Notes: a model not told the origin generated them from the letters alone. A DNA stretch of 64,000 nt from Yersinia vastinensis (GCF_902726565.1 NZ_CACVAF010000014.1:1-64000); one strand, 5' to 3'; positions 37,220 through 47,493 are shown, counted from the first letter of the stretch. Translations and numbers: made by a program.

Positions 37220-38056
37220 ATGAATAAAGAACGCACCGTTAATATGACTTACCCCATTCATACTTGTTTATTTACTGCTCTGCAATTTCATGGAAGGGAA
37301 TTGTTATCTTTAGCTATAAGTAATAAGTGGTTATGGTTGGAACGTCACCTAAAAGTATCATTTCCAGAGTTTATTCAAGGATATCAACAAAGCAATGTAA
37401 CCATTTCTTTTGAAATAAATTATACCCAACCACTAACATTTTTTGATTCGAATGAGTTTAGTTCTAGTGTTGTTAAAGTTAGATTAAGACAAAAAGACTC
37501 TATATTTGAGATTCACCATGATTTTACTGCTAATTATCGTGTTTTTGCTACAGTGATATTGTTTTGGCGAATATTATCTCTATCAGGTGATGATGCACTT
37601 ACTGCCGTTCCGGGTAATCTTGATGAGCAAATTAAGCAACGTTTTTTGCCCGAGGAAATAGACTCATCCAATATTGTTCGAGCTACGCCTAAGCTGCTAA
37701 GTAAAATAGAGTCTGAAGGGCAGTTTATTACTGAGCATAATAACTTATTTACTCTTTATCGCCATCAGTGTGAAGTGGCGGATCAATGGAGTTTTATTGA
37801 ATTGCCAACTCTTGCATCAGCCGGGCGTGAACGGTTGATTATCTCACTAGATGATGATCCGGCTGAACTTAGCTGCACTATGGGGAAGCCCATTAAGAGT
37901 ATTGTTGCGAAGTTAAGCTGCCCATTTTTTCTGTTTGATGAAGGTAGAGTAAGAACACGAGCTTATTTATTAAATAAGCGGCCCATCTTTGTTCATCACG
38001 TTTTTAATGTCAGCCGAGCTGATACTTTGGCCGCTGTTGTGATAGAAAGTTTTTAA
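37220..38056 (+). CDS. Unrecognised protein of the sulfur-transfer cluster
   Basis: A 278-residue soluble protein starting one base after the carrier stop, with GGGAGGG before the ATG. I do not recognise it. Two stretches could be hot-dog-like halves: around residues 55-115 (FEINYTQPLTFFDSNEF) and 225-278 (KPIKSIVAKLSCPFFLFDEG). That would make it a double hot-dog acyl-transferase or thioesterase, but this is a guess. No cofactor motif, signal peptide or membrane helix is seen. Its tight linkage to the carrier gene suggests it uses the carrier thiocarboxylate or the acceptor of its sulfur. Confidence 0.55.
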   Translation: MNKERTVNMTYPIHTCLFTALQFHGRELLSLAISNKWLWLERHLKVSFPEFIQGYQQSNVTISFEINYTQPLTFFDSNEFSSSVVKVRLRQKDSIFEIHHDFTANYRVFATVILFWRILSLSGDDALTAVPGNLDEQIKQRFLPEEIDSSNIVRATPKLLSKIESEGQFITEHNNLFTLYRHQCEVADQWSFIELPTLASAGRERLIISLDDDPAELSCTMGKPIKSIVAKLSCPFFLFDEGRVRTRAYLLNKRPIFVHHVFNVSRADTLAAVVIESF

Positions 38057-38116
38057 CTTGGATAAGTCATGGATAACTTACTGTTGGATAAAAGGAGGTA
38101 ATTTTGGAGTAATGGC

Positions 38117-39328
38117 ATGAAAATATTAGTGAACAATACACGATACACACACCTTTCCCCTGCTGAAATGGGATTATACTCTCGACATTTATTGATTCCT
38201 GCTATTGGTATCAAAGGCCAGTTGGCACTCAAGAATGCCCACGTATTAATTGTGGGAGCCGGGGGGCTTGGTTGCCCAATCTTACTTTATTTAGCTGCCG
38301 CCGGTGTTGGGTGGATAGGTATTATCGATGCTGATCATATTGATGTTTCCAATGTACATCGGCAAGTTTTATATCGGGTGGCAGATAAGGGAAAGAACAA
38401 AGCTGATATTGCTAAGTCACGGTTACAGGCACTTAACCCTTATATTGAGATAGAAACCTATATTGAGAAATTGAGTGTAGATAACGCTGAAGCGTTAATA
38501 TCTCGCTACGACATTGTGGTCGATGGTACGGATAACTTTGTTGCGAAATACCTCATTAATGATGCGTGCTATCTGAACGATAAACCCTTGGTTTATGGCG
38601 CGATTATGCAATTTGAGGGGCAGGTGTCGGTATTTAATGTACGGGATGAGAATGGCGCTCGTGGTGCTAATTATCGTGATCTTTATACCGAACCACCGGA
38701 TGCAGCATTGGCCCCCAATTGTGCCGAGGCTGGGGTTTTGGGGATTTTACCCGGCATTATTGGCTGTTTTCAGGCCAATGAAGTGATTAAGTTGATAACT
38801 GGTCTGGGGCGGCCTCTATCTGGCCGACTACTGGTTTATGATGCTTTAGACGCGGCGACTACGGAGTTGAGTTTTTCTGCCTCGCTGGATAACCCATTAA
38901 GAGACCCTAACTGGTCTCATGTATTGGAAGAAATGCCAGTGGTATGTAGTAGTGCAATAGCATCTGACCAATTTGTTATGACCTTGGAAGAATTTAATGA
39001 TCTTATCCACGAATATACGGTTATCCACCTCATTGACGTCCGCGAATTACATGAAAGAGAGCTGACATCAATTGGTGGTGAGCATATCCCTCTTGCCGAG
39101 ATAGAAAGTATCGATAATGAATGCCTTATGGATGTGCCTATTATTTTGTATTGCCAGTCCGGTGTTCGTAGCCAAAGAGCTGCCAGTCTATTGGCAAATA
39201 AATTTCCACATTCGCAAATATTCAGTTTAAAGGGCGGAATATCTGCATTCTTGGCTTCGGATTTATATCCTGAAATGATGGTTAATTTAGTGCTATGCCA
39301 GTGTGGTGGATTGAGGACGTGTCATTGA
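38117..39328 (+). CDS. MoeB/MoeZ-like adenylyltransferase-sulfurtransferase with rhodanese domain
   Basis: A 403-residue two-domain protein. The N-terminal ThiF/MoeB domain (about 15-255) has the ATP loop VGAGGLGCPILLYLAAAGVG, DADHIDVSN and the catalytic-cysteine motif NCAEAGVLG. The paired CxxC zinc motifs of E. coli MoeB are not seen, as in MoeZ-type proteins. The C-terminal rhodanese (about 295-390) has the active loop CQSGVRSQR. It should adenylate the ThiS-like carrier at 36943 and then convert it to a thiocarboxylate with sulfur from the desulfurase at 34442. AAAGGAGG precedes the gene. The C-terminal tail is cysteine-rich (CQCGG). Confidence 0.87.
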   Translation: MKILVNNTRYTHLSPAEMGLYSRHLLIPAIGIKGQLALKNAHVLIVGAGGLGCPILLYLAAAGVGWIGIIDADHIDVSNVHRQVLYRVADKGKNKADIAKSRLQALNPYIEIETYIEKLSVDNAEALISRYDIVVDGTDNFVAKYLINDACYLNDKPLVYGAIMQFEGQVSVFNVRDENGARGANYRDLYTEPPDAALAPNCAEAGVLGILPGIIGCFQANEVIKLITGLGRPLSGRLLVYDALDAATTELSFSASLDNPLRDPNWSHVLEEMPVVCSSAIASDQFVMTLEEFNDLIHEYTVIHLIDVRELHERELTSIGGEHIPLAEIESIDNECLMDVPIILYCQSGVRSQRAASLLANKFPHSQIFSLKGGISAFLASDLYPEMMVNLVLCQCGGLRTCH

Positions 39329-39349
39329 GTGGTCAAACTAAAATGGTTC

Positions 39350-39374
39350 GTGGCCCACTCTCTCGGCGGGCCAC
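39350..39374. terminator. Hairpin between the sulfur cluster and yjiS
   Basis: GTGGCCC (39350-39356) and GGGCCAC (39368-39374) form a GC-rich stem between two converging genes. The T-run is weak on both strands, so a terminator is probable, not certain. Confidence 0.55.
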
Positions 39375-39384
39375 TGCTCTATAT

Positions 39385-39624
39385 TTAGCGCCAAAAGGGG
39401 CGGCTATAATCTCGTTTGATATCATCGCGGTTTAGACCGAGATCTTTTAATTGATCTGAACTCAACCTTTCTAAGGTATTGGCTGTTTTACGCCGTTCAT
39501 TCCATCGACACAGATATCTGTATGCTTTCAATCCTAATCGAATAAAAATATTGCGACGATCTTTTGTTGCCCGTGCGGTTGACGAGCAGCATTCATCTAT
39601 TTGATCTTCAATTATATTATTCAT
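39385..39624 (-). CDS. yjiS: DUF1127-family small protein (YjiS-like)
   Basis: A 79-residue basic protein with a C-terminal DUF1127 motif (LERLSSDQLKDLGLNRDDIK). The N-terminal half is longer than in E. coli YjiS (54). Proteins of this group are small, often RNA-binding or stress-linked in alphaproteobacteria; the role in enterobacteria is unknown. It is divergent from a YjiR-like regulator, the same pairing as yjiS/yjiR in E. coli. Confidence 0.75.
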   Translation of the reverse strand: MNNIIEDQIDECCSSTARATKDRRNIFIRLGLKAYRYLCRWNERRKTANTLERLSSDQLKDLGLNRDDIKRDYSRPFWR

Positions 39625-39785
39625 TTTGACTCCCCGTCAGTAGGTGAGCCATTAGGATGAAACTTTTGCATAAAACATTACAGATGCAAATTAGAGCTAT
39701 TATTTCCATACAGATATGAGATATATGAACTGAATGGTTGAAATTAATGCCATCTGTACTGGTTGCTACTGATTAGGTGATATCA

Positions 39786-41234
39786 ATGACTCGTTACCAA
39801 CAACTGGCTGACATTCTTAGTCAGCGGATTAAAGAAGGGTTGTATAGCGCAGGTGAACGGCTCCCTTCCGTCAGAGTTTTGAGTGACGAGCATGGTGTCA
39901 GTATTAGTACTGTCCAGCAGGCTTATCGGCAATTGGAAGAGCGCCTGCTGATTGAAGCACGTGCAAAGTCGGGTTATTTCGTGCGTTGCTGCTCAAACCT
40001 GCCTTCCTTGCCTGCAACATGCACCCACGCGCAGCGGCCAGTAGAAATCTCTCAATGGGAAAATACGCTGGCCTTCCTACAAAGAAGCGTGCAGGAAAAT
40101 ATCCTTTATCTGGGTATTGGTTCGCCGGATCTTTCTGCTCCAGGGCTTAAAATACTGAGTCGCCTGTTGAGCCGTGTTAGCCTCCATCAGAGTGAAGAAG
40201 TGCTGGATTACGACAACATTTATGGCTCCTTGGCGTTGCGTGAACAAATTGCCCGTTTGATGCTAGACAGTGGTAATCACCAATCAGCAGAAAATATTAT
40301 TATTACTTCCGGGTGTCATGGTGCGTTGGCTGTGGCTCTTGGCGCTGTTTGCCAACCCGGTGATATTGTTGCTGTTGATTCCCCCAGTTTTCATGGCGCA
40401 ATGCAAACCCTGAAAGGGATGGGCATGAAGGTCATTGAAATTCCTACAGATCCGGTGGTAGGGATCAGTTTGGAAGCCTTAGAGATGGCCTTGGACCAAT
40501 GGCCCATTAAGGCCGTTCAGCTCACTCCAACTTGCAATAATCCATTGGGTTACAACATGCCTGATGAACGGAAAAAAGCGCTACTAATACTCGCCCAGCG
40601 CTACGATATCGCCATTATTGAAGACGATGTCTATGGCGCTCTAGCTTATCAATATCCTCGTCCTCCCACGATTGCTTCTTTTGATGATGATGGTCGGGTA
40701 TTGCTGTGCAGTTCCTTTTCGAAAACAGTCGCTCCGGGCTTACGTATTGGCTGGATTGCGCCTGGCCGCTATTTAGATAAAGCGTTACACATGAAATATA
40801 TCTCTGCCGGGCGAGTGGCCTCGCTGCCTCAATTGGCCATGGCTGAATTTATTAAGCAAGGGCATTACATGCAGCACTTGCGCCGAATGCGTCGTCAATA
40901 CCAACGCCATCGCGACATTATGACCGGTTGGGTGATGAAATATTTCCCACCGAATACCTGCCTAAGCAGGCCGCAAGGCAGCTTTATGTTATGGGTTGAA
41001 TTACCGCACGGATTTGATAGTCAGCGTCTGAATCGTTGTTTATTACCGCTTGGTGTACAGGTTGCCGCTGGATCTATCAGTTCGGCGTCGGGGAAATACC
41101 GTAATTGTTTGCGACTGAGTTACAGCAAACCAATGACGTCAGACATTGAACGGGCAGTACAAAAAGTGGGGAAAGTGATTTATGAGTTGCTGGCGGAAAT
41201 GGAATCTCCGAAAGTAGCAAAAAACCAGCCATAG
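39786..41234 (+). CDS. yjiR: MocR-type GntR/aminotransferase regulator (YjiR-like)
   Basis: A 482-residue MocR-family protein: a GntR winged helix (about 1-70, with LPSVRVLSDEHGVSISTVQQ) joined to a fold-type I aminotransferase domain (about 100-470) whose PLP lysine is in CSSFSKTVAPGLRIGW. It probably senses PLP or an amino compound and controls the divergent DUF1127 gene. The start at 39786 has AGGTG at good spacing; GTG 39777 is possible. Its 3' end lies inside the terminator hairpin at 41223-41241. Confidence 0.82.
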   Translation: MTRYQQLADILSQRIKEGLYSAGERLPSVRVLSDEHGVSISTVQQAYRQLEERLLIEARAKSGYFVRCCSNLPSLPATCTHAQRPVEISQWENTLAFLQRSVQENILYLGIGSPDLSAPGLKILSRLLSRVSLHQSEEVLDYDNIYGSLALREQIARLMLDSGNHQSAENIIITSGCHGALAVALGAVCQPGDIVAVDSPSFHGAMQTLKGMGMKVIEIPTDPVVGISLEALEMALDQWPIKAVQLTPTCNNPLGYNMPDERKKALLILAQRYDIAIIEDDVYGALAYQYPRPPTIASFDDDGRVLLCSSFSKTVAPGLRIGWIAPGRYLDKALHMKYISAGRVASLPQLAMAEFIKQGHYMQHLRRMRRQYQRHRDIMTGWVMKYFPPNTCLSRPQGSFMLWVELPHGFDSQRLNRCLLPLGVQVAAGSISSASGKYRNCLRLSYSKPMTSDIERAVQKVGKVIYELLAEMESPKVAKNQP

Positions 41235-41244
41235 GCTGGTTGGT
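41218..41244. terminator. Terminator shared by yjiR and the hmu operon
   Basis: AACCAGCC (41223-41230) and GGCTGGTT (41234-41241) form a perfect 8-base stem with a 3-base loop. On the minus strand six T follow, giving a strong stop for hmuV transcripts. The stem overlaps the yjiR stop codon. Confidence 0.85.
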
Positions 41245-41265
41245 ATCATTTGATTTGACGGAGAC

Positions 41266-42081
41266 TTATTGACGTAAATAAATCTGTGGTAAGGCTGTTT
41301 CTGGGTGGCGTGAAATACCCAGATCGGCCTGGTACCAGCGGGTCAGCGTCTCGGCATTGAGCACTTCTTCCGGCGTACCGCTAGCAACGAGTTCGCCTTG
41401 CGCCAACAACAAAATACGATCGGCATACAATGCCGCCAGATTCAAATCGTGCAGCACACAACACACCGCCAAAGGTTCTTGGAGGGTGAGTTGACGCAGC
41501 AGACGCAACGTATGTTGTTGATGATAGAGATCTAATGCGGATGTCGGTTCGTCAAGGAACAACCAGCGCGGTGTTGGTTCCGGTTGCCACAGTTGTGCCA
41601 GCACCCGAGCGAGTTGTACTCGTTGTTGTTCACCCCCGGATAATGCGCGATAGTCGCGCTGTGCCAGCGCCAGACAGTCGGTTTGTGCCATGACTTCTTG
41701 CAGTGCCTGCCGATTGTGCGTGGCTCCATAAGGTGCGCGCCCCATCTGAATCACTTCACTGACACTAAATGGAAACGCCAAATCACTGTATTGGCGCATC
41801 ACCGCACGGGTGCGGGCCAATGCTTGTGGCTGCCAGTTATTGAGGTTTTTCCCCAGCAACTGGCACTCGCCATCTGAGGGGGGCAGATAGCCAGTTAACA
41901 AACGCAGTAAGGTGGATTTCCCTGCGCCGTTCGGCCCAATAATAGCCACCATTTCACCACTGGCAATGTGCAGTGAAACGTCATTGATAAGCTTTCGCCC
42001 CTGCACATGGTAGGAAAGCTGGCTCGCTTCTAATAACGCGGCGGGTGCCGTTATCCTATTAACACCTGCTATATCAACCAC
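41266..42081 (-). CDS. hmuV: Heme ABC transporter ATPase HmuV
   Basis: A 271-residue ABC ATPase. Walker A is [10 protein letters not shown] (about 52), the signature is [15 protein letters not shown] (about 148), and Walker B is [12 protein letters not shown] (about 175). With HmuU it drives heme import across the inner membrane. It overlaps hmuU by 8 bases, ends the operon, and is followed by a strong terminator. Confidence 0.94.
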   Translation of the reverse strand: MVDIAGVNRITAPAALLEASQLSYHVQGRKLINDVSLHIASGEMVAIIGPNGAGKSTLLRLLTGYLPPSDGECQLLGKNLNNWQPQALARTRAVMRQYSDLAFPFSVSEVIQMGRAPYGATHNRQALQEVMAQTDCLALAQRDYRALSGGEQQRVQLARVLAQLWQPEPTPRWLFLDEPTSALDLYHQQHTLRLLRQLTLQEPLAVCCVLHDLNLAALYADRILLLAQGELVASGTPEEVLNAETLTRWYQADLGISRHPETALPQIYLRQ

Positions 42082-43078
42082 TGCGTTGCTCCCGTTGACG
42101 CAAAATCAGCCACAGAAAATAAGGGCCACCCAATAGGCTGGTTATCAACCCGACCGGCATCTCTGCCGGTGCGACCAATGTCCGCGCCAGAGTATCCGCT
42201 GTCAGTAACAAACAAGCCCCACCCAAGGCGGCTCCGGGCAGTAACCAACGGTGGTCAGCCCCGATACGCATACGGATAAGATGCGGCACGACTAGCCCGA
42301 TAAAGCCGATAACCCCACTGACAGCTACCGCTGCACCAATCAATATTGCGCTGAGTAACAGCAAGTGCAGCTTGGCCTGACGCACATTAACTCCGAGGTA
42401 ATGCGCTTCTTCATCCCCTAACTGCAATAGGTTCAATTGGCGTGCTTGCAGCAAACCGAGTACACAAGCAGGCAGGATTAACGATGCAGCGACCATCAGG
42501 GTTGACCACTGGGCCTGACCTAAACTCCCCATACTCCACAGGGAGAACTGGCGTAATTGTTGGTCATCACTGATATAGGTCAGCACTCCAACAGCCGCAC
42601 CACACAGGGCATTGATCGCGATACCCGCCAGTAGAAGGCGTGATAAATTACCGTGCCCCCAGCGGCTGAGAGTAAAAATAATAGCAGAAATGGCCAAACT
42701 GCCAATAAAGGCCCCGACCATATGGCTATAAAGCGCTAACAGTGGCGGTAAACTGAATGGCATAACGATAATCAGCCCGACACACAGAGCCGCGCCGCTA
42801 CTGATGCCCAGCAGGCCGGGATCGGCCAGTGGGTTGCGAAACAGCCCTTGCATGATGGCGCCGGATACCGCCAACGCACAACCGACAACGACAGCAAGCA
42901 GCACGCGGGGCAGGCGGATATTCAGCCAGATATGCCACATGGCATCATCTAATGATGCATGCCATAACGTACGAAATGAGAGCGTCAATGCGCCCATGTT
43001 GGCCGAGCCGAGCGCTAATAGAATGAGAATCATCAGCAAGATGCTCAACATCAGGCGTGGATGGACTCGACAATTCAT
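42074..43078 (-). CDS. hmuU: Heme ABC transporter permease HmuU
   Basis: A 334-residue FecCD-family permease with about nine to ten membrane helices and the typical [19 protein letters not shown] loop (about 245) that meets the ATPase. It overlaps hmuT by 4 bases and hmuV by 8. It works as a dimer with HmuV and receives heme from HmuT. Confidence 0.94.
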   Translation of the reverse strand: MNCRVHPRLMLSILLMILILLALGSANMGALTLSFRTLWHASLDDAMWHIWLNIRLPRVLLAVVVGCALAVSGAIMQGLFRNPLADPGLLGISSGAALCVGLIIVMPFSLPPLLALYSHMVGAFIGSLAISAIIFTLSRWGHGNLSRLLLAGIAINALCGAAVGVLTYISDDQQLRQFSLWSMGSLGQAQWSTLMVAASLILPACVLGLLQARQLNLLQLGDEEAHYLGVNVRQAKLHLLLLSAILIGAAVAVSGVIGFIGLVVPHLIRMRIGADHRWLLPGAALGGACLLLTADTLARTLVAPAEMPVGLITSLLGGPYFLWLILRQREQRSG

Positions 43079-43914
43079 TGCGCTTGTTCCATGCCTTTAC
43101 GCAGTTGCGACAGCACTTGTGGCGTTTCTAAGCCAAAGCCAAGCAATGCCATATCATCAACAACCAACAGGCGTTTATTTTTCCCCGCAGGCGTTAGGGC
43201 CATACCGGGTAATTTCCAGATGCCGTCATTCCCTCCTAGTGCTCTCACACCGTCACTGGTAATCAGTAATAAATCGGGGGCGCTGGCAATCACGCCTTCT
43301 TGTGACAGTGGGCGATAGCGGCTGAAACCTTGCATCGCGTTGCTGCCACCGGCGGCGCGAATCATGGCATCGGCCGCGGTATTTTGGCCCGCAGCCATCG
43401 GCGTTAAACCACCGTGGCTCATGACAAACAGCACTTTGACCGGCAGTGGCGTGTTATTCACTGCGCTCAAGCGTTGCTGATAGTCATTAATCAGATCTTG
43501 CCCTTTTTCCTGCTGATGAAGTGCTGTAGCGATTGCGTTTATCTTCACGGCGACGCTTTCTGGTGTGGTTTGACCCGGTACGGTGACTACATTCACACCA
43601 CTGTCAGCAACTTGTTTAAGCACCAGTGAAGGCTGCGCGAGTTCACTGACTAATAGCATGGTCGGCTTCATTGCCAGAATCCCTTCGGCATTGAGCATGC
43701 GCATGTAACCAACATCAGGCAGCTTCTGTACTGCCTGAGGCTGTAGACTGGTACTGTCACGGGCCACAATCTCGCTACCCGCACCCAGTGCATAGGCGAT
43801 TTCTGTTACATCACCACCAATGGTGACAATACGTTCTGCGGCTAACGTCGTTAGCGGCAGCAGACCAGCGCTCAGTGACAGAATGAAAGGGAGTGACAGC
43901 AACCTTAGTCTCAT
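43075..43914 (-). CDS. hmuT: Periplasmic heme-binding protein HmuT
   Basis: A 279-residue class III binding protein. A signal peptide of about 25 residues (ending TTLAA) precedes two lobes joined by a long helix. Conserved tyrosine (DVGYMRMLN, about 84) and histidine (MSHGGLTP, about 165) positions fit heme ligation in this family. It carries heme from HmuR to HmuUV and overlaps both neighbouring genes. Confidence 0.92.
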   Translation of the reverse strand: MRLRLLSLPFILSLSAGLLPLTTLAAERIVTIGGDVTEIAYALGAGSEIVARDSTSLQPQAVQKLPDVGYMRMLNAEGILAMKPTMLLVSELAQPSLVLKQVADSGVNVVTVPGQTTPESVAVKINAIATALHQQEKGQDLINDYQQRLSAVNNTPLPVKVLFVMSHGGLTPMAAGQNTAADAMIRAAGGSNAMQGFSRYRPLSQEGVIASAPDLLLITSDGVRALGGNDGIWKLPGMALTPAGKNKRLLVVDDMALLGFGLETPQVLSQLRKGMEQAQ

Positions 43915-44948
43915 GCGGCGATATCCTTATTGTTTAGGCGGGCAATCTGCTCACGCCATTGGCTTTGTTCTGGCTGCCCTTCGGTACGCTGACCGTAAAG
44001 TTGAGCAACTTGAGTACCATCGGCAGCAAACAGCTCCAGACTGGTGACAAACCCATCTTTAGTTGGCTTACGGGTAATCCAGCTTTCAGCAATAGCCGTT
44101 TCAATCAGATGTAGCGTAAAGCGCTGGTTGAAAACATTAATCCACTCTTGGTGCGGTGTGACTTTTTCAATCATACCGGTGAAAATTTGCACGCAACCAC
44201 GGTTACCGACGAAGATCATGATTTCGTTCTGTTCCTGCTGGGCGATATTCAGCAGTTGTGTCAGCGAGCTGTTATCAACCTGATAGGCCAGATCATCACC
44301 CACGGCGCGGAATGCTTGTTGGCGAGTAAGGTTATTGCGCTTGAGCAACTGGAAAAATTGGTGCACGTCCGTCATTGCGCGCCATTCAGTATCAACAACC
44401 TCATCAGTGGCGGTCGGTTCGGTAACCTCAGTTGTGCCCAAAGGTTGTAACTGCAATTCTGGGTTTTCTACGCTAATGAACTTCGCCAGCAAAGCATCCC
44501 AAGCGGCCATGTCCGTTTGTTCCGTGACGTATACTTTGTGCAAAGCATCGCCCTGATGGTCGAAAAACTGAATGCTATGGCGTACACCGTGGCGTGTGTC
44601 TTCTGTTAGCGTAAAGGCGCTGGCCCATTGGTTGAGGAACAGACGCAAATCCAAATGACGCGGATTGAGGATCAAACCAGCATGGCCATTCAGATGTTGA
44701 TTCTCATAACGGCCCATTTGCTCATGTACTGCATAGGTGTTGCGGGTGATGGCTTTGGCTTCACCAACCGCTTCTAATGCAGCCAGCAAGGCACGGGCAT
44801 CTGAATGTAGGCGTTTAGCGTCATGTCCAACACGGCAGTGGGTCAGCTCTGCTTCTGAAATGCCCATCAGTGTGGCTAAATCACGTGCATATTTGCCCGG
44901 ATTATCGGCTTTGGCTTGAACATACTGCTCATATATTGACTTGCTCAT
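43911..44948 (-). CDS. hmuS: Cytoplasmic heme-degrading/carrier protein HmuS
   Basis: A 345-residue HemS/ChuS/HmuS-family protein made of two related repeats (about 1-180 and 185-345). In this family it binds imported heme and can break it oxidatively in the presence of oxygen or peroxide. A paired set for oxygen-free heme breakdown (hutW-hutX-chuY) lies at 47565-50052. It overlaps hmuT (ATGA). Confidence 0.94.
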   Translation of the reverse strand: MSKSIYEQYVQAKADNPGKYARDLATLMGISEAELTHCRVGHDAKRLHSDARALLAALEAVGEAKAITRNTYAVHEQMGRYENQHLNGHAGLILNPRHLDLRLFLNQWASAFTLTEDTRHGVRHSIQFFDHQGDALHKVYVTEQTDMAAWDALLAKFISVENPELQLQPLGTTEVTEPTATDEVVDTEWRAMTDVHQFFQLLKRNNLTRQQAFRAVGDDLAYQVDNSSLTQLLNIAQQEQNEIMIFVGNRGCVQIFTGMIEKVTPHQEWINVFNQRFTLHLIETAIAESWITRKPTKDGFVTSLELFAADGTQVAQLYGQRTEGQPEQSQWREQIARLNNKDIAA

Positions 44949-45065
44949 AATAACTTCCTCATTCTATTGATTTTTTATATGCAGGTGACAGCGTTAAATA
45001 ATAATCCGGTAATCCACAGATTGAATTACCGGAAGTGTTATTTCAGACGATCTTTTTCCAATGCG

Positions 45066-47102
45066 TTACCACTGATAGCTCACGAAGAGTTTCGCGTTGC
45101 GGCCATCTTGTGGCACGCCTTGTGGTGCGTAATACTCTTTATCAAATGCGTTACCCAGTACCACGGTGGTCGTCACGCCTTTAAACTGTTCTTGACCTTT
45201 ATAGCTGACATAAAAGTCATTGAGCCCATAGCCTGCCTGACGTTTGCCAGTACTTAACGGTTGGGAACGATCAGCGAAGGTGGCAATCCAGCCAACCGCA
45301 AAACCACTATTGGCAACCGGTACATCGAGGGTACTGGTGACGGTATCCGGGTTAATCGATTCGAGCCATGCATTGGTACTTTGGTTTTTACCGCGGGTTC
45401 GGTTATAGGCCAGATCCCAGCTAAATAAGGATGTCTGGTAGCTCATGGTGGCATCCCAACCCCAGATTTTTGCTCTATCGATATTCACAGAGGTGGTGGT
45501 CATGGCAGCCATGTTCACCTTGGTGTCGATATAGTCTTTCGCATTGGTATCGAAGTAGCTGGCTTTGAATTGCAAATCATCGTCAGCCATCAACAGATTG
45601 CTAAAGCGCAGACCAAAACCATATTCCTGAGTTTCGTTGGTTTCCGGTTTCAGATTGGGATTGGGAACCCAATAGTTGGTGAGCACTCTTCCCGGCGCGA
45701 TAGGAATAGAGAAGTGTTTTGAATCGTTATACATCTCGCCCATGGTGGGGGCGCGGAATGCTTGAGCATAGGATCCGAACAGCATCAGCCAATCAGTCGG
45801 CATAATGCTAACCGCACCGCGTGATGACCACTTATCGGCATCCACATCGGCGTAACCGTCGCTGCTGCCACGATAGTTGTCATAACGAGTACCGGCTAAA
45901 ATAGACACTGGCAGATCACGTAGGGTTATCTCATCTTGTAGCCAGCCGGAACCGAAACGAATGTCCGCTTGTGGGAAGCTTTCCGTGGCTCCGCCCGGTG
46001 TCTGTTCCTGTTTATAGGCTTCTGTACCGTAAGTCAGCAAATGCGAGGCAAAACTGTCAGTAAACAGACGCGTGCGGTTTTCCAGTTTTCCGCCTTCGGT
46101 TGTTTGCTTGCGCTTCTCCTCAATCGTGCCAATAGCTCCTTGTGGACGCGCATTGATTTGTACTTCGGAATAATAAACTTGCGCAGTGGCATTCAACCAC
46201 TCTTGGTCGAGCGGTTTAATGTTGTAGCTGAGTTGAGCATCGCGCTGGATGGTTGAGCGGTTGGTCAGCACATTGGTGCTAGAAGCTGCACTGGATTGCG
46301 GGTTCTTTGGCTCTATTGCGCTGTTGTTGTAATAGCGCAGGTTAGCGCTCAACGACTGAGCCTGATCAATACGCCATGTCCCTTTTGCCAGCACATTGCT
46401 GATGGTTTCATCATTTGGTGCACTAAAACCATCGCTTTGGCGGATGTTGCCGATGTCACGAGTCCCAAAGGAGAGTACGCCATCAACATCATCGGTACGG
46501 CCAAATGCGCTCGCACCTAAACCGAAGCTGTGATCGCCAGTTGCCGCGGAACTGTATACGCGATAACCACTATTTTGACCCGGTGATAACAAATCTGCCG
46601 CATCCACTGTTTCATAAGAAATCACCCCACCCAATGCACCGCTACCATAAAGTAGGGCTGAGGGGCCACGTACAACTTCAACGCGTTTCACCAGCGCGGG
46701 ATCGAGGAAGGTAGAGTTTAAGTGGCCAGTATCCGTGCCTTGACGAATGCCATCAACCAAGGTGAGGACACCTTGCTTACCATAGCCGCGCAGTGTCACA
46801 TCCTGACCATTGACGCGCCCGCTACCGGTGACGGTCAGTCCTGGAATTTTACGCAGCATGTCTACCGCAGTCGTGGCTGTTTCACTGGTCGGTGAGCTTG
46901 CCTCGACCACCGTCACCATCATCGGTGCTTCAAAGCTACTGCGCTCATTACCTGTCGCAGTGACAACCATGGTGTCGCTGGTGTGTTTTTTGCTACTGGT
47001 TGAGGTGGTGGTATCAGCAGCTTGAACAGCAAGAGGCAGGGCGCAGGCAATTGCCAAACTGAGTGGGGACCAGCGGAAACGGTCGGAAGTGGAACGAGGC
47101 AT
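45066..47102 (-). CDS. hmuR: Outer-membrane heme receptor HmuR
   Basis: A 678-residue TonB-dependent heme/hemoglobin receptor. The signal peptide (28 residues, MPRSTSDRF... to AVQA) precedes a TonB box (DTMVVTATG), plug (about 50-165) and barrel. The heme-receptor FRAP (AQAFRAPTMGEMY) and NPNL (PNPNLKPETNE) motifs are present. The start at 47102 gives a proper signal peptide; an in-frame extension to 47201 is not needed. Two extracellular loops (near 490 and 545) differ from Y. pestis HmuR as I remember it and are nearer Y. enterocolitica HemR, which is one reason to doubt a pestis-group origin. Confidence 0.94.
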   Translation of the reverse strand: MPRSTSDRFRWSPLSLAIACALPLAVQAADTTTSTSSKKHTSDTMVVTATGNERSSFEAPMMVTVVEASSPTSETATTAVDMLRKIPGLTVTGSGRVNGQDVTLRGYGKQGVLTLVDGIRQGTDTGHLNSTFLDPALVKRVEVVRGPSALLYGSGALGGVISYETVDAADLLSPGQNSGYRVYSSAATGDHSFGLGASAFGRTDDVDGVLSFGTRDIGNIRQSDGFSAPNDETISNVLAKGTWRIDQAQSLSANLRYYNNSAIEPKNPQSSAASSTNVLTNRSTIQRDAQLSYNIKPLDQEWLNATAQVYYSEVQINARPQGAIGTIEEKRKQTTEGGKLENRTRLFTDSFASHLLTYGTEAYKQEQTPGGATESFPQADIRFGSGWLQDEITLRDLPVSILAGTRYDNYRGSSDGYADVDADKWSSRGAVSIMPTDWLMLFGSYAQAFRAPTMGEMYNDSKHFSIPIAPGRVLTNYWVPNPNLKPETNETQEYGFGLRFSNLLMADDDLQFKASYFDTNAKDYIDTKVNMAAMTTTSVNIDRAKIWGWDATMSYQTSLFSWDLAYNRTRGKNQSTNAWLESINPDTVTSTLDVPVANSGFAVGWIATFADRSQPLSTGKRQAGYGLNDFYVSYKGQEQFKGVTTTVVLGNAFDKEYYAPQGVPQDGRNAKLFVSYQW

Positions 47103-47272
47103 GTCGGCAATTCTCCATATTTTTTCTATGCAAATAATTAATATGCAAACAAATAGATAGGTTGCTGGCTGCCTTGATTCGAGAATCTGGGTGGCTTGCA
47201 TTGAGCATCATCTCTTTTGTCTTGCGGCTACGGCATTGCAGCAACCTCGCGACGCTAGATAAATGATGCATA

Positions 47273-47464
47273 TTATTTAGTCAGTATCAGTTTTCCGGCC
47301 TTGGTTTGACGCAGTTGATAGCACTCGCCCTGATGGACGATAAAGGCCACACCATGCCCTCTCAGCAGCTGTTCGCTGGTGACAGACAAGGGTTTGCTTG
47401 CCGTCGGGGAGTCGACAGCAGGCTCGTCGTTCAATATTGGCGTTTTAGTCAACTGTTTATCCAT
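47273..47464 (-). CDS. hemP: HemP/HmuP small heme-uptake protein
   Basis: A 63-residue HemP-family protein with the C-terminal block VTSEQLLRGHGVAFIVHQGE and a GKLILTK end. It precedes hmuR by 170 bases. Relatives in other bacteria help express the heme receptor. The start is set at 47464; an in-frame ATG at 47518 would run through the Fur-box-like operator and is rejected. Confidence 0.85.
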   Translation of the reverse strand: MDKQLTKTPILNDEPAVDSPTASKPLSVTSEQLLRGHGVAFIVHQGECYQLRQTKAGKLILTK

Positions 47465-47493
47465 ATAACTAACAAGGTAATGATAACCACTAT

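Noticed and set aside
31991..39328. foxA as the receptor for a product of the sulfur cluster
   Set aside because: FoxA is recognisable as a ferrioxamine receptor and has its own terminator; the link is not supported beyond proximity.
47103..47201. A longer HmuR start at 47201
   Set aside because: The ATG at 47102 gives a standard signal peptide, and the extension would bury it inside the protein.
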